DNA from: Sedimenticola_A sp040506895
Lineage (GTDB): Bacteria > Pseudomonadota > Gammaproteobacteria > Chromatiales > Chromatiaceae
Direction of reading: 5' to 3'
Assembly (NCBI GenBank): GCA_040506895.1
Contig: JBEVVY010000001.1
Location: 868,001-932,000 of the forward strand
DNA: 64,000 nucleotides
Position numbers and translations under genes: made by a program. A model generated the notes under the pieces. It saw only the letters and a program-made list of their open reading frames with translations, made no database searches and was not told where the DNA came from. Below are positions 1 to 9,527 of the stretch, piece by piece. Position 1 is the stretch's first letter. Each line of letters begins with the position of its first letter.

Positions 1-370
1 CCCAGTTTACGATCTGCGGATCACTATATGGGCCTTCGTAACCGGGAAATTCGGCGATATTATCGTCAGCACCCGTCAGGCTTGAGCCCAAAGTATCCGA
101 ATCGCTGTGAGTACCGGCATAGATGTAAAATGCCGGATCAAGAGCGGCAGTCAACCGGTTGACAGTCAAGGTGATCAGATCACCAACCGTGGCACTGAAG
201 CTCCAGTAATCATTGGTTGTAGGACCATTGGGTTCCGAGATGGAACCGGTTTCGGTGACATCCTGGGTTAAGGCACCTTCGTATGAGATCGGCACAGCTG
301 ATGCCATACCCGACAGAGAGAGCAGGCCCACCAGGGCAAATGAGGAAAATAATTTTTTTGTAGAAATCAT
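1..370 (-). CDS. secreted protein with pre-peptidase-like domain, C-terminus cut off by window edge
   Basis: An open frame begins at an ATG at 370 on the minus strand and runs off the left edge, giving 123 residues. The first 25 or so residues are a typical Sec signal peptide (basic MISTKK start, hydrophobic core, cleavage after GMASA). The following stretch, with DYWSFSATVGDLITLTV and then DPAFYIYAGT, resembles the bacterial pre-peptidase C-terminal (PPC-type) beta-sandwich often found in secreted proteins, including PEP-CTERM-anchored ones. The PrsT gene of the PEP-CTERM system lies 1.1 kb away on the same strand, which makes a PEP-CTERM target plausible, but the C-terminal sorting signal would lie outside the window. 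The family assignment is inference. Confidence 0.7.
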   Translation of the reverse strand, partial: MISTKKLFSSFALVGLLSLSGMASAVPISYEGALTQDVTETGSISEPNGPTTNDYWSFSATVGDLITLTVNRLTAALDPAFYIYAGTHSDSDTLGSSLTGADDNIAEFPGYEGPYSDPQIVNW

Positions 371-734
371 AATCTAAATCCTTGTCCAAATTTTCGCTGC
401 TGTCCATTCACAACCTTCAAACAAGATGAAGACCATTTGTCTGCAGTCAGATCCCATACAGCACTATTCATGCCACCCCAATAAAAACAAAGAGTTACGA
501 ACACCAATTCGAATGAGGTGTTAAATTAACTGACACCTGATCCCTGGCGATTTCAACTGCCTGGTAATAGATAGGAATGGCGATAATGATCAGGGTGTAA
601 ATTCCCTGATTTAGCCAATCCAATACAAGCCACTCATGCCCGCTGGTTGCATCAGCATAATCTGATTAATCTCTTTGGGACTTTACAAAATATCTATTTT
701 TTCAGGTGTAGCCAGAAGAAGGATGGCAATGAGA
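371..734. other. 364-base gene-free stretch
   Basis: No credible gene is seen between the secreted-protein start and the RRM-protein stop. It must hold the promoter of the leftward secreted gene, and it contains a 6-base inverted repeat (arms 500-505 and 517-522, AACACC/GGTGTT) of unknown role. I could not identify a clear Rho-independent terminator for the RRM gene that ends at 735. Confidence 0.5.
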
Positions 735-1160
735 TCAGGCTCGCCCTGCTTCCACTGGCCCTGAAATGGAGACCGGTTCTATGTTCATATGGCTTCTGCG
801 CCTGTTCCCGCGACGCATGTCTGTGACCGAACCTGTCTCTGTATTGAGGCGGTCCTTTCTGCGGTCTCGCAATGCTGAGCGGTGATAGAACTTGCGGACC
901 TCGACGGGCACACCATTGAGCGGCGTACGATTCAGTTTTTTGATCAGAGCCTGGGCGGACGTTGCCGGTTCGATATCGACCACGCCGTGGTATTCGACGG
1001 ACTCGGTCTTTGGATTGGTGAACCTGAGAATAGTCGAAGCGGTGATATTGCCACGTCTGCCGAAGAAACGGTCCCACATGGAACCCATTCCCCTATCGAC
1101 AAAGTGCCTCAGATCACCGTTTGTTACCGAAGCCGGTACCATGCGGATAAATACTAACAT
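735..1160 (-). CDS. RRM-like RNA-binding protein
   Basis: 141 residues. The N-terminal half starts MLVFIRMVPASVTNGDLRHF and ends in a segment with LNGVPVEVRKFYHRS. This is the beta-alpha-beta-beta-alpha-beta layout of an RNA recognition motif, with a RNP2-like first strand (LVFIRMVP) and a last strand followed by basic residues. The C-terminal part (RDRRKDRLNTETGSVTDMRRGNRRR) is strongly basic, as in small bacterial RRM proteins. The gene stands alone, leftward, between two gene-free stretches. The role would be RNA binding, but no partner can be inferred. The aromatic RNP1 motif is not canonical, so the family call is moderate. Confidence 0.6.
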   Translation of the reverse strand: MLVFIRMVPASVTNGDLRHFVDRGMGSMWDRFFGRRGNITASTILRFTNPKTESVEYHGVVDIEPATSAQALIKKLNRTPLNGVPVEVRKFYHRSALRDRRKDRLNTETGSVTDMRRGNRRRSHMNIEPVSISGPVEAGRA

Positions 1161-1515
1161 TCATCTCCCCCCTGCCTTACCAGGGCCGCTAGTTCCCTGT
1201 GTTATCACTTATCCTTAGTATCCGTTCCGTTTTGTAGTTCTTGCAGATCGAACCGGTTTGTCATACGAAAACTGCTATCCATAGAAAATAGCACAAAATA
1301 TACCAAATGGTGATTCCATTATATTTCAGGAAGTTGACTTGAGAATTTAAAGCTTTGCATCGACAGTTGTAAAAAAACCTGACACAATCGAACGCGATGC
1401 ATATGCGATAGTGAGAGGCGATCCTAGATTTATCATCCCCGTCCTGGGGATGAACACAATAAAAAAGGGGCGTATGAAACGCCCCTCTTCCATTCCGATC
1501 TTCAGGCTATTCCCT
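1161..1515. other. gene-free stretch between RRM gene and prsT
   Basis: No gene is seen. The right end holds the prsT terminator (separate entry). Just beyond it lies a second perfect 8-base inverted repeat: arms 1433-1440 and 1446-1453 (TCATCCCC/GGGGATGA) with a 5-base loop. The left part presumably contains the promoter of the RRM gene; AT-rich runs around 1290-1330 are candidates but no boxes are convincing. Confidence 0.5.
1461..1486 (-). terminator. Rho-independent terminator of prsT
   Basis: Reading the minus strand, a 7-base stem AGGGGCG/CGCCCCT with a 7-base loop is followed directly by a run of six T. It lies 30 bases downstream of the prsT stop codon. Confidence 0.85.
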
Positions 1516-4296
1516 CTATTTCGAGCTGCTCTCCAGACGTGACATCAGGCTCTTCGCCTCTGCCATTTCAGGGAAGCTCTTACGGGATTTCAACAGTAGT
1601 GAGAGCTCTGTATAAGCCGCTTTCTGTTGACCGTTTTTATCCAGGGCGACCGCCAGGTGATAACGCAGACTTGGAATATGGGGACCATAGGTCACTGCAT
1701 TCTGAATGGTGCGCAGTCCTTTCTTCGGATCATCACTGTGAAGCTCGATCCACCCCAGGGTATCCAGTACTTCGGGTCTCTTCGGGGCCAGGTCAGCCGC
1801 CTTTCGCGCGAGACCGAGGGCCCGTTCATCGCCCTGTTCAAAATAGAGCCAGGCCAGGTTGTTCATGGCATTGACGTTATCCGGGTGCTGCCTGGTGAGC
1901 GCCTCATAATGGCTGATGGCCTCTTTAAGCTTACCCTGCAGTTGATACTCGGTAGCCAATGCAAAATCCAGCCTGGCGTCACCGGGATGCTTCTTGATGC
2001 CCTCCTCAAGAGCCGAGATGGCGCGACCGGTATCTCCTGCCTTCTTGTGCATCTGGTATGTCAGCAGCGCCAAATTGGGAGAAGACTGGTGACCGGCTGC
2101 TTCGCTATAGGCATCCGCTGCCGCCTTGTACTCGCCAGCCTGGCTCAACAGGTCACCCTCCAACTGGAAGCCGATAGGGGACTGAGGGTGGGCTGTCTGG
2201 ATCTTCTTTACTGTCGCTTCCGCCTCTTTAACCCGCTGGGCCTTGAGATCAAGGCCAACCTGGGTAGCCAGGGCCTGGATATTGTCAGCCTCCATTTCCA
2301 GTGCCAGATCGATCTTGCGCTGGGCTGCGTCCAGCTCATTCTGCTTGAGATGAATCTGGGCCAACCTGACCTGTACTGCCACGAGGTCAGGTTTCAGACT
2401 GGCCAGTTTCTCGAAACTCGCCACGGTGCTCGCGTAATCTTTGTTTGCCAGCTGAGTATTGGCCAGTGTCTCTATCGCCAGGGGATTGTCCGGGTGGGCA
2501 TCAGCCAGTCTCCGGGCGGTAATCAACGCTTTCTCCGCCTTACCGCTGGTGACATAGTGCCTGGTAAGCAGAACACCAGGTTGCAGCGCCTTGGGATTCC
2601 CTTCGATCGCCTTCTCCAGCCAGCTCACCGCTTTATCCTGGGCACCTGCACGTGCCTCCAGCTGTGCCAACCCCATCAGAGCACCAAGGTGCTTTGGGTC
2701 CTGGCTCAGAATCGCCTGGAAATGCTTACGGGCCTGCCCAGGCTTGCCATCCTGCTCGTCCAGCCTCGCCAGGTTGATCCTCGCAAGGTGGAAGGACGGT
2801 GCTACACCCAGGGCCTTTTCGAGCTCTGCACGTGCGCTGTCCCTATCTTCCTTGCCCAGATGTGCAGCAGCCATCAGGTTGTGAGGCACCGGGTCGTTCT
2901 TGCGTTTATCAAGCAGGGCTTTTGCTGCGGTGAGCGCCTTGTCGAACTCCTTGTTGCGCAGGTGTACCTGGACCAGAACGATATCCGCCTGAACCAGGTC
3001 GGGATCCATCTCGACTGCACTCTCCAGCTGTGCAACAGCCTGGTCAGTATCACCCCCTGCGAGTTGCCCAATTCCAAGCTGTGCCCGGATAGCCGCCGCG
3101 TCAGGGGCAATGGCTGCCGCCTTTTCCAGATACTCGGTGCCTTTTGAATGGTCACCGACTTTCAGATGCGCCGTACCCAGCAACGAGAAGAACTGGGCAT
3201 CCTGGCCAGCATGCTCGGCCATCGGCATCAGCACCTCGATCGCCCGGGCAGGTTCGTTCTGCTTCAGCTTCACGGCACCAAGCAGTTTTCGTGACTGCAG
3301 ATGTCCTGGCACTGCCTTGACGAAAACCGAAAGGTGATTGTCTGCCATCTCCAGGCGGCCCTGCAGATAGTACGTTATACCGATCAGCAGGTTGCTCTGA
3401 AGGTGCTGCGGTTGAATACCGAGGATGGTCTCGAGGGTACTCTGGGCCAATTCAAGATCTTTCCGCTGAAAGGCGATGACTGCACCGAAATAGTGACGCT
3501 GAAGAAGCCCGGGGGATACCTTGTCGAGGTCCGCCAGTGCCTGTTCCGCTTCATCAAGTTGCTGAAGTGCGATATGTGTGGTTGCCAGGCCGAGATAGGC
3601 CTCGCGCTTGTAAGCGTCCGCCTCGATGGCGCTGTTGAAGGCCTGGAGTGCTTCGTCGTATTTCTGCTGGTTGCGCAGCAGCTCCCCCTTCAGTACCCAG
3701 GCGGAGCCGTTCGCAGGATCCGCTGCAATCGCGGCTTCTGCATGAGCACGGGCCTCATCCAGTTTCTTCTCAGCCACCGCCAGGTGGGCATGTACCATGT
3801 CGATATCGGAGTTGGAGGGTGTCAGCACCCTGGCCTGGTCGAGAGCCGCCATTGCAGCTTCCCGTTGCCGGAGCATGAACAGCGCCTTGCTGCGCAGTAC
3901 CAGCATGTCGGCCTGCAGCTTCGGCTTGTAACTCTCCTGGGGTTGCAGTTCGTCGATGATCTCCTGTGCCTTTCGCTGTCCCAGGTAGGCGTGACCCAGG
4001 GGAATCGCCCAACGGTCGATCGTAATACCGGCACTTCTTGCACGGCGGAGCTCTTTCTCTGACGAGGCGTTGTCTCCCAGTCTCTGGTAGGCGGTTCCCA
4101 GCAGCAGGCGCGCCTCACCGTTATCCGGGTTCTCCTGCAAAACGTTTTTCAGTTCGATGACGGCTGATTTCAGTTCCCCTGACGCCAGGTAATCCTGTGC
4201 CGCCTTGAAATTGTCTGCGGCGAGGGTGGTCATGGGCAGGCCCGCCAGGGCCAGGTACAGTCCAATTGCCCGGAGAACTCTGGTGGTCTCTCTCAT
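1516..4296 (-). CDS. prsT: PEP-CTERM system TPR-repeat protein PrsT
   Basis: 926 residues from the ATG at 4296. An upstream in-frame start at 4353 is possible, but 4296 has a good ribosome site (GGAAGAG, about 6 bases upstream) and begins a clean signal peptide (MRETTRVLRAIGLYLALAGL, cleavage near LAADNF). The rest is an almost unbroken series of tetratricopeptide repeats of about 34 residues with recurring A-x-x-x-L-x-x-A-L and DP motifs. Length and architecture match PrsT, the large periplasmic TPR protein that accompanies exosortase/PEP-CTERM exopolysaccharide and protein-sorting loci. No exosortase or PrsK/PrsR gene is visible in this window. The gene ends at its own terminator and seems monocistronic. 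Confidence 0.85.
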   Translation of the reverse strand: MRETTRVLRAIGLYLALAGLPMTTLAADNFKAAQDYLASGELKSAVIELKNVLQENPDNGEARLLLGTAYQRLGDNASSEKELRRARSAGITIDRWAIPLGHAYLGQRKAQEIIDELQPQESYKPKLQADMLVLRSKALFMLRQREAAMAALDQARVLTPSNSDIDMVHAHLAVAEKKLDEARAHAEAAIAADPANGSAWVLKGELLRNQQKYDEALQAFNSAIEADAYKREAYLGLATTHIALQQLDEAEQALADLDKVSPGLLQRHYFGAVIAFQRKDLELAQSTLETILGIQPQHLQSNLLIGITYYLQGRLEMADNHLSVFVKAVPGHLQSRKLLGAVKLKQNEPARAIEVLMPMAEHAGQDAQFFSLLGTAHLKVGDHSKGTEYLEKAAAIAPDAAAIRAQLGIGQLAGGDTDQAVAQLESAVEMDPDLVQADIVLVQVHLRNKEFDKALTAAKALLDKRKNDPVPHNLMAAAHLGKEDRDSARAELEKALGVAPSFHLARINLARLDEQDGKPGQARKHFQAILSQDPKHLGALMGLAQLEARAGAQDKAVSWLEKAIEGNPKALQPGVLLTRHYVTSGKAEKALITARRLADAHPDNPLAIETLANTQLANKDYASTVASFEKLASLKPDLVAVQVRLAQIHLKQNELDAAQRKIDLALEMEADNIQALATQVGLDLKAQRVKEAEATVKKIQTAHPQSPIGFQLEGDLLSQAGEYKAAADAYSEAAGHQSSPNLALLTYQMHKKAGDTGRAISALEEGIKKHPGDARLDFALATEYQLQGKLKEAISHYEALTRQHPDNVNAMNNLAWLYFEQGDERALGLARKAADLAPKRPEVLDTLGWIELHSDDPKKGLRTIQNAVTYGPHIPSLRYHLAVALDKNGQQKAAYTELSLLLKSRKSFPEMAEAKSLMSRLESSSK

Positions 4297-4452
4297 TTTT
4301 TCTCTTCCATGGTGGCAAATGCGAGCAGGCTCGGCATTTGGTCTATCTGTCAATGCAACGGGTCAATGATACACATAATCAGATCCCCGTGTTCAGTACG
4401 GGAAATTGTGTGATTGATATCTGTCGGCTTAACGGCGGCAGGTCGGGAAACT

Positions 4453-5007
4453 TTATCCGTCAGAAGTGCCAGTCGCTTTATGGGAACCGGGAGGTGAATA
4501 GATGCCGATATACTCTCCCCGCACCGCATCCGGCTCCAGCGGGTGGTCGCTACCCCGCTCTTTCGGTGGTGCGAACCGCTGATTGCTCTTCTCTATATCG
4601 TGGGGATACATGGTATCCCGCAGTGCCCGCATCTCGCCTCTCAGTGCCCACTCCTGGTCCGCCGCCTGGTCACGCAGCGAACAGCTGTTCCTGGCCATGT
4701 AGAAAAGCCCGAATCCGAAGAAATAGCCAAACAGGGCAACCGGTACGGGAATCTTGAAGCTTGACTTATCCCTGAGTACCTCCTGGTGCACCGGGGAGTC
4801 GCGGTTGCTGGCCCAGTCGTCCTCGCTGTTGACGAAGTTGTGAAACAGGGCAATGGATGAGACCGCCAACAAAACGCCCCCAATGGCCCCATAGACGCTT
4901 GTCTTCCTCTGGCAGCTCTTTCGCTGGTGGCCTAGGGTGCTGAGCTCGGAATTGATCTCTTTCAGTCGGTCGTAATCAGAGAGGCCCGCACGTGTTCCCA
5001 CTACCAT
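4453..5007 (-). CDS. unknown small membrane protein
   Basis: 184 residues from the ATG at 5007 (GGGAAG ribosome site about 9 bases upstream); a TTG start at 5025 is also open. There is a predicted N-terminal coiled segment (residues about 8-35, YDRLKEINSELSTLGHQRK), then a hydrophobic segment YGAIGGVLLAVSSIALF and a second VPVALFGYFFGFGLFYMA separated by a polar loop. A charged C-terminal tail rich in Arg, Glu and Pro follows. I do not recognise the family. It sits upstream of prsT on the same strand with a 156-base gap, so co-transcription is possible but not shown. Confidence 0.6.
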   Translation of the reverse strand: MVVGTRAGLSDYDRLKEINSELSTLGHQRKSCQRKTSVYGAIGGVLLAVSSIALFHNFVNSEDDWASNRDSPVHQEVLRDKSSFKIPVPVALFGYFFGFGLFYMARNSCSLRDQAADQEWALRGEMRALRDTMYPHDIEKSNQRFAPPKERGSDHPLEPDAVRGEYIGIYSPPGSHKATGTSDG

Positions 5008-5308
5008 AGTTTTTCTACTTCCCAAATCTCACAACAACAATCAATATCACTCTACCTCACAAACGGGATGGCTAAAAATAAAAAAATCTCCATCCGTGCC
5101 AACTTGGCCTTATGTCTCGGTCTCCGCCCCGTACGAGAGTATGATCAAGGCAGGGCAACTTCAGCTAAACTTTCAATCAGAAGCCCGGATACCGGGAAGC
5201 GTTCCAGTGTCACCGGCATTCGGCAGGATTTTAAAAGAGAATCCGGGATGGCAGATTAGCTGTTACCAATCAATAAGTTAAAAAAACACACCAGACCAGG
5301 CTTAGCGT

Positions 5309-5911
5309 ATGAGACACTTCATGAAACCCCACTTTCTGGCCCAGGAACAACGGGAAGCGCTTGAGAAGCTGATCAATGATCTGGCGATCGGGGACCGCGA
5401 AAGCCGCGAGCTGTTTATCCGCGCCCTGGAGTATGAGCTTGCGGAGTACGAGGAGCTCGAGGAGGAAGCCGAAGAGGCGGCATCAGCCCCCCACTCCACG
5501 GCGGGTGACAGCAGCGTGAATGGGCTCGTTTCGGCTGTCGACAATCTCCTCACCGCCCTGGGCGATCTCACCCCTGCCAGGCGGGAGTCCCTGACCCGAC
5601 AGCTCTCCACGGACGACACCTTTGCCAGGGATCACGATGCACGTTACCTGTCGGCACTGGAGGTTGAACTCTCCAGGCTGGGTTCGGCCTGCAAGCGGCT
5701 GGCCAGGCCGGCCAGGCAGGTCAGAATCAGCGAACCTGACCAGAAGCTGATCGCCATGATGGCGGAGGCCTACGAGGAGTGCTTCGAGAAACTCCCTTCC
5801 GGCCGAAAAGGCCAGCCCTTTTACAAGCTGGTGTCAGGCGTGGTGAAGACCTGCAATCTCAAGACCCCGTCGGACGAGGCCTCGCTGGAACGGGTCATCA
5901 GGAGCGGCTGA
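5309..5911 (+). CDS. unknown acidic protein
   Basis: 200 residues, ATG start, no signal peptide. The first 55 residues are a highly charged helix ending in an acidic run (YELAEYEELEEEAEEAAS), and the remainder is alpha-helical and soluble in appearance. No known motif is seen. The codon pattern and strongly biased composition suggest a real gene. Its 3' end overlaps the convergent MMPL transporter stop by 14 bases. Coiled-coil or scaffold behaviour is possible, but no function is claimed. Confidence 0.6.
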   Translation: MRHFMKPHFLAQEQREALEKLINDLAIGDRESRELFIRALEYELAEYEELEEEAEEAASAPHSTAGDSSVNGLVSAVDNLLTALGDLTPARRESLTRQLSTDDTFARDHDARYLSALEVELSRLGSACKRLARPARQVRISEPDQKLIAMMAEAYEECFEKLPSGRKGQPFYKLVSGVVKTCNLKTPSDEASLERVIRSG

Positions 5912-8414
5912 CAACCTTGCCGAAAGGCCTGAAGATCACGATCAGCAGGGGCAGCAGGGTCAGGTTGGCGATCAGGGCCACCACCATGGCTATACCGGTG
6001 AGAATCCCGAAGTTGATGGTCGGAATAAAGTTCGACAACACCAGTATCGAGAATCCCAGGGTGATTGTCACCGAGGTGTAGTAGATCGCCCTGCCGACAC
6101 TGGCATGACAGCGTTTCACCGCAGCCCAGTAGTCGCCATCCACCCTTATCTCTTCCCGGAACCGGTGCACGTAGTGAATGGTATCGTCCACCCCGATACC
6201 GATGGTGATCGCCGCGATGGTGATGGTCATCATATCCAATGGTATGCCCAACCAGCCCATGAGACCGAGAATCAGTGCCGCCGCGACAATGGTCGGCATC
6301 ACGCCGATCATCGACAGCTTGATCGAACGAAAGAGAAACAGAAGCATCACCATGATGGCGACAAAGACCGCGCTCAGGGTCAGGATTTGTGAGCGGAAAA
6401 GGCTCTGCAGTACATTGTTGTAGAGTACCAGCATGCCCGACAGGTGAACCTGCTCCTCCTCGAGTCCCAGTTTCTCGACCAGATCGGACTTGATCTTCTT
6501 GAGCAGGGCATCACGTTTCAGGTTGATGTCAGAGTCGATAACGCGGATGCCGAAGCGCACCTGGTTGCCGTCTGAAGACATGTAGGGATCGAACAGTGTG
6601 GCCTTGATATCCTCGGGAAGCCGCTTGTACATCACCGCCAGGGTGATGTTGTCCAGCGGCTGATCCTTGTTGAGCATGGTGAGCATCTGCATGGTGGTGG
6701 AGATGGAGAGCACCTTGCCGGTCTCGGGCAGTTCTTCCAGGTATTGGTGCACCAGGTCCACGGTCTCCAGCTCGAAGATATTGAACCAGAAGCTGTCACC
6801 GCTGATACCGCCTTCGGACTCCTCCTCTTCAAACTCCTCGTCACCCTCCCCCTCTTCGGCGGCAAAAGCGGCCTCTTCCGCGAGGTAATCGAAGAATGCC
6901 TGGTTGGGCTCGAGCACCACGTCGAGTGGCGTGGTACCACCAAGTTCCTTGTCGATAAGACGCATACCCTGGGAGATTTCAGTGCTCTCCTTGAAGTAGT
7001 CGATAAACCGATTCTCCACCGACAGCCGGGAGATACCGATGACACTCAGGATGACGATCAGCAGGTAGATCAGCAGGGTCGCCTTGCCGTTTCGTTCGAT
7101 CAGGTGGGCGAGTGACCGGGTGATCGCTGCGGTCGGATCATGGTGGCGCAGCACCGGCGTGCCCGGTTTCATCGGTACCAGGGCGGTTGGAAACAGAAAG
7201 AAGGCCAACAGAAAGGCCAGCCCCACGCCGAACACCATCATCCAGCCGAAATCGATGACCGGACGGATATCGCTCACCACCAGTGATCCGAAAGCCACCA
7301 TGGTGGTGAGTGCGGTATAGAAACTTGGCGCCACCTTGGTGCGTACCGTCTCGCGCAGCAGCCAACGCTGATCACTCTGCCTGTTCTCTCCCAGCAGCTC
7401 CTGGTGGCGCACGATCAGGTGGACCGTCAGCGAAAGGGTGATGATCAGCAACAGGGAGATGAAGTTGGAGGAGACCACGGTGACACGCCATTCAACCAAT
7501 CCCAGGTAACCGACCATACCGATCACCGCCGCCGAGCAGATCAGCATGGGCACGGCGATCCAGCGCAGGCGCTTGAAGGCGAAGCCGAGCAGGGTGATCA
7601 GGAAGATCGCGACGCCGATACCGAATATCCGGATATCGCTGCGCACGAAATCGATCATGTCGGAGGTGATCATCGGCACACCACCGAGGTGGATCCGGGC
7701 ACCGTTGCGGTGCCGGTCCAGAATGGTCCGCACCGCGGCAATGTCCGCCTGCTCCTGGGCCTGAAGCTCAACGGTGTAGCGCTTGAATTCAAGCGACACC
7801 CGCTCCAGTTCGGCCGCCTCTTCGGCACTGAGCTCGGTCTGCAACTGCTTCGCCCTCAACCCTTCGCGCCGTTCTAGCAGCGTCTCGTAGCGCTCGTCCC
7901 GCTTGAAGTTGACCAGCATTGCGGTGGTGGTTCCATCGATGCTCGTCAGCAGGCTTCTGTAGAGGGGGCTCTCACTGAACTCCCTCCTCGCAAGCTCCCG
8001 ATCGGTTGCCGGGTCGTCGAGCACCCTCACCTGTTTCTGCAGTTCCGCAAGGCTCATCCTGGGGCTGTCTATCAGGGGCACATCGAGAATACTGGTGACG
8101 GCGTCCACACGCTCCAGGGACGCCAGTTCATCCCTGAGTATCTTCAGGTCGGAGAGCACCCCATCGGAGAAGAGATCATCCCTGGGGGAGTAGGTGACGA
8201 CGAGAAAATCATCCGAACCGTAACGGGCCCTGATCCCCCTGTAATAGCGCAGATCCTTATCGTTCTCCAGCACCAGGGAATCGGCGGAGGCATCCAGCTG
8301 AAAATCCTTGGCATAGTAGAGAGAGAGGGCAATAAAAACCGCCATCAGTAACCAGGCGACCAGGGTTCTCGCCAGTGTCAGCCTGTAATAGAGTTCTGCC
8401 AGATAATCCTTCAT
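5898..8414 (-). CDS. RND superfamily (MMPL / HAE3-type) exporter
   Basis: 838 residues, ATG at 8414. Architecture: TM1 near residues 16-33, a periplasmic domain of about 220 residues, then a block of five to six TM helices (around 262-440). A second periplasmic domain follows and then a second block of five to six TM helices (around 660-830). This duplicated plan is that of MMPL-like RND permeases moving hydrophobic substrates (hopanoids, lipids). Conserved polar residues sit in the TM4-like helices (GVGLAFLLAFF in the first half, AAITIGIGVDDTIHYVHRF in the second, whose GVDD motif is the proton-relay region). The second periplasmic domain carries a very acidic insertion (residues about 495-520). 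The small membrane gene 3 bases upstream is very likely co-transcribed. The substrate is unknown. Confidence 0.85.
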   Translation of the reverse strand: MKDYLAELYYRLTLARTLVAWLLMAVFIALSLYYAKDFQLDASADSLVLENDKDLRYYRGIRARYGSDDFLVVTYSPRDDLFSDGVLSDLKILRDELASLERVDAVTSILDVPLIDSPRMSLAELQKQVRVLDDPATDRELARREFSESPLYRSLLTSIDGTTTAMLVNFKRDERYETLLERREGLRAKQLQTELSAEEAAELERVSLEFKRYTVELQAQEQADIAAVRTILDRHRNGARIHLGGVPMITSDMIDFVRSDIRIFGIGVAIFLITLLGFAFKRLRWIAVPMLICSAAVIGMVGYLGLVEWRVTVVSSNFISLLLIITLSLTVHLIVRHQELLGENRQSDQRWLLRETVRTKVAPSFYTALTTMVAFGSLVVSDIRPVIDFGWMMVFGVGLAFLLAFFLFPTALVPMKPGTPVLRHHDPTAAITRSLAHLIERNGKATLLIYLLIVILSVIGISRLSVENRFIDYFKESTEISQGMRLIDKELGGTTPLDVVLEPNQAFFDYLAEEAAFAAEEGEGDEEFEEEESEGGISGDSFWFNIFELETVDLVHQYLEELPETGKVLSISTTMQMLTMLNKDQPLDNITLAVMYKRLPEDIKATLFDPYMSSDGNQVRFGIRVIDSDINLKRDALLKKIKSDLVEKLGLEEEQVHLSGMLVLYNNVLQSLFRSQILTLSAVFVAIMVMLLFLFRSIKLSMIGVMPTIVAAALILGLMGWLGIPLDMMTITIAAITIGIGVDDTIHYVHRFREEIRVDGDYWAAVKRCHASVGRAIYYTSVTITLGFSILVLSNFIPTINFGILTGIAMVVALIANLTLLPLLIVIFRPFGKVVSRS

Positions 8415-8417
8415 CCG

Positions 8418-8801
8418 TTATTGCAGCCTTTTCTGTATAAAGGGGACGAGCATGAAAGCCCCGACGATCCATAGAATCGGTGACCAGGGCCCCACCAGCA
8501 CCCTCAGTGAGACCGGCCCCGCAAACGGCAACAGCACCAGCGCCATCATGCACATCAATCCCCAGGCGAGACTGAAGGATGCCAGTCCCACCTTGACGCC
8601 ACGGGGCATGCGACTCACCGGCTTCTCCGGATCGACGCGCGAGGTGACAAGCCACCAGAGACCGTAGGCCACCAGAACCGAAACCAGCACCAGGTAGAGC
8701 GAGTGCTCCGGCATACCGGCGATCTCATCCGCTCTGAGATAGTAGATGACCACGATCACCAGGGCAGCAACCAGGGCTAGCGGGAGTTTCGATGACTTCA
8801 T
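8418..8801 (-). CDS. small four-helix membrane protein, MMPL partner
   Basis: 127 residues with four hydrophobic segments: PLALVAALVIVVIYYL, LYLVLVSVLVAYGLWWLV, an Ala/Leu-rich helix near residue 75-95 (SLAWGLMCMMALVLLPFAG) and a C-terminal helix ILWIVGAFMLVPFI. There is a basic C-terminus. No family is recognised. Its stop lies 3 bases before the start of the RND exporter, so the two form an operon and this protein may be an accessory subunit; that role is inference. Confidence 0.65.
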   Translation of the reverse strand: MKSSKLPLALVAALVIVVIYYLRADEIAGMPEHSLYLVLVSVLVAYGLWWLVTSRVDPEKPVSRMPRGVKVGLASFSLAWGLMCMMALVLLPFAGPVSLRVLVGPWSPILWIVGAFMLVPFIQKRLQ

Positions 8802-8957
8802 TTATCTCGACCGGCGTCTTCAAAAGGGGCCTATTCTACCTCAAAGCGCGACCGGAAAAACGTCCAAATCCGTTATCCGGCAACCAGCTTGCGCCCTCGC
8901 TGGAAAAAGCTTAAGTTTTTTTACATTCACAGAACCGGCCGGAGTAGCCAGAACCCT

Positions 8958-9521
8958 ATGAGTGAAAAGTATTACATCACCGCCCAGGAGCTCCTGCTGG
9001 ACTCTTTCAAGCTTGGTATCCAGGTGTTTCAGGACGGCTTCCAACCGGACTTCATCGTCGGCGTCTGGCGCGGTGGTACCCCCGTCGGTATCGCGGTGCA
9101 GGAGATCATGGATATCCTCGGTGTCCGGTCTGACCATATCGCCATCCGGACCTCCTCCTACACCGGCATCGCCAAGCGCAACAAGGTGGTCAGGGTGCAT
9201 GGTCTCAGCTACCTGATCCGCAACATGAACTACGACGATTCACTGCTGATCGTCGACGACGTCTTCGATACCGGGCTGAGTGTCGAGGCGATCCTCGATA
9301 CACTGAGGATGAAGGGAAGGCGCAACACCCCGGAGAACATCCGTATCGCCACACCCTGGTTCAAACCCGAAAACAACCAGACAAAGCTGGTTCCCGACTA
9401 CTATGTCCACTCCACGGACCAGTGGCTGGTGTTTCCCCATGAACTGGACGGACTGAGCCGGGATGAAATGCTCAAAAACAAACTCGGCCTGCGCCAACTG
9501 TTCGAAGAGATGGGCGTATAA
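8958..9521 (+). CDS. phosphoribosyltransferase (type I PRT fold)
   Basis: 187 residues from the ATG at 8958; an upstream in-frame start at 8889 would add a sequence with no family resemblance. The PRPP-binding signature is clear: LLIVDDVFDTGLS at residues 97-109, with the paired acidic residues, and an upstream GVWRGGTPVG loop at 35-44 that would hold the pyrophosphate. This places it with hypoxanthine/xanthine-guanine-like phosphoribosyltransferases. Substrate specificity cannot be read from sequence by eye. It begins a tight rightward operon with the sulfurtransferase (6-base gap) and methyltransferase genes. Confidence 0.85.
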   Translation: MSEKYYITAQELLLDSFKLGIQVFQDGFQPDFIVGVWRGGTPVGIAVQEIMDILGVRSDHIAIRTSSYTGIAKRNKVVRVHGLSYLIRNMNYDDSLLIVDDVFDTGLSVEAILDTLRMKGRRNTPENIRIATPWFKPENNQTKLVPDYYVHSTDQWLVFPHELDGLSRDEMLKNKLGLRQLFEEMGV

Positions 9522-9527
9522 CGGGCC

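Noticed and set aside
1627..3147. 506-residue open frame antisense to prsT
   Set aside because: It lies wholly inside the TPR gene on the other strand; its Leu/Gln/Arg-rich composition is a mirror of the repeat codons and no family motif is visible.
5068..5259. 63-residue open frame before the gene at 5309
   Set aside because: It starts in an AT-rich promoter-like region and lacks any motif; a short frame by chance is likely.
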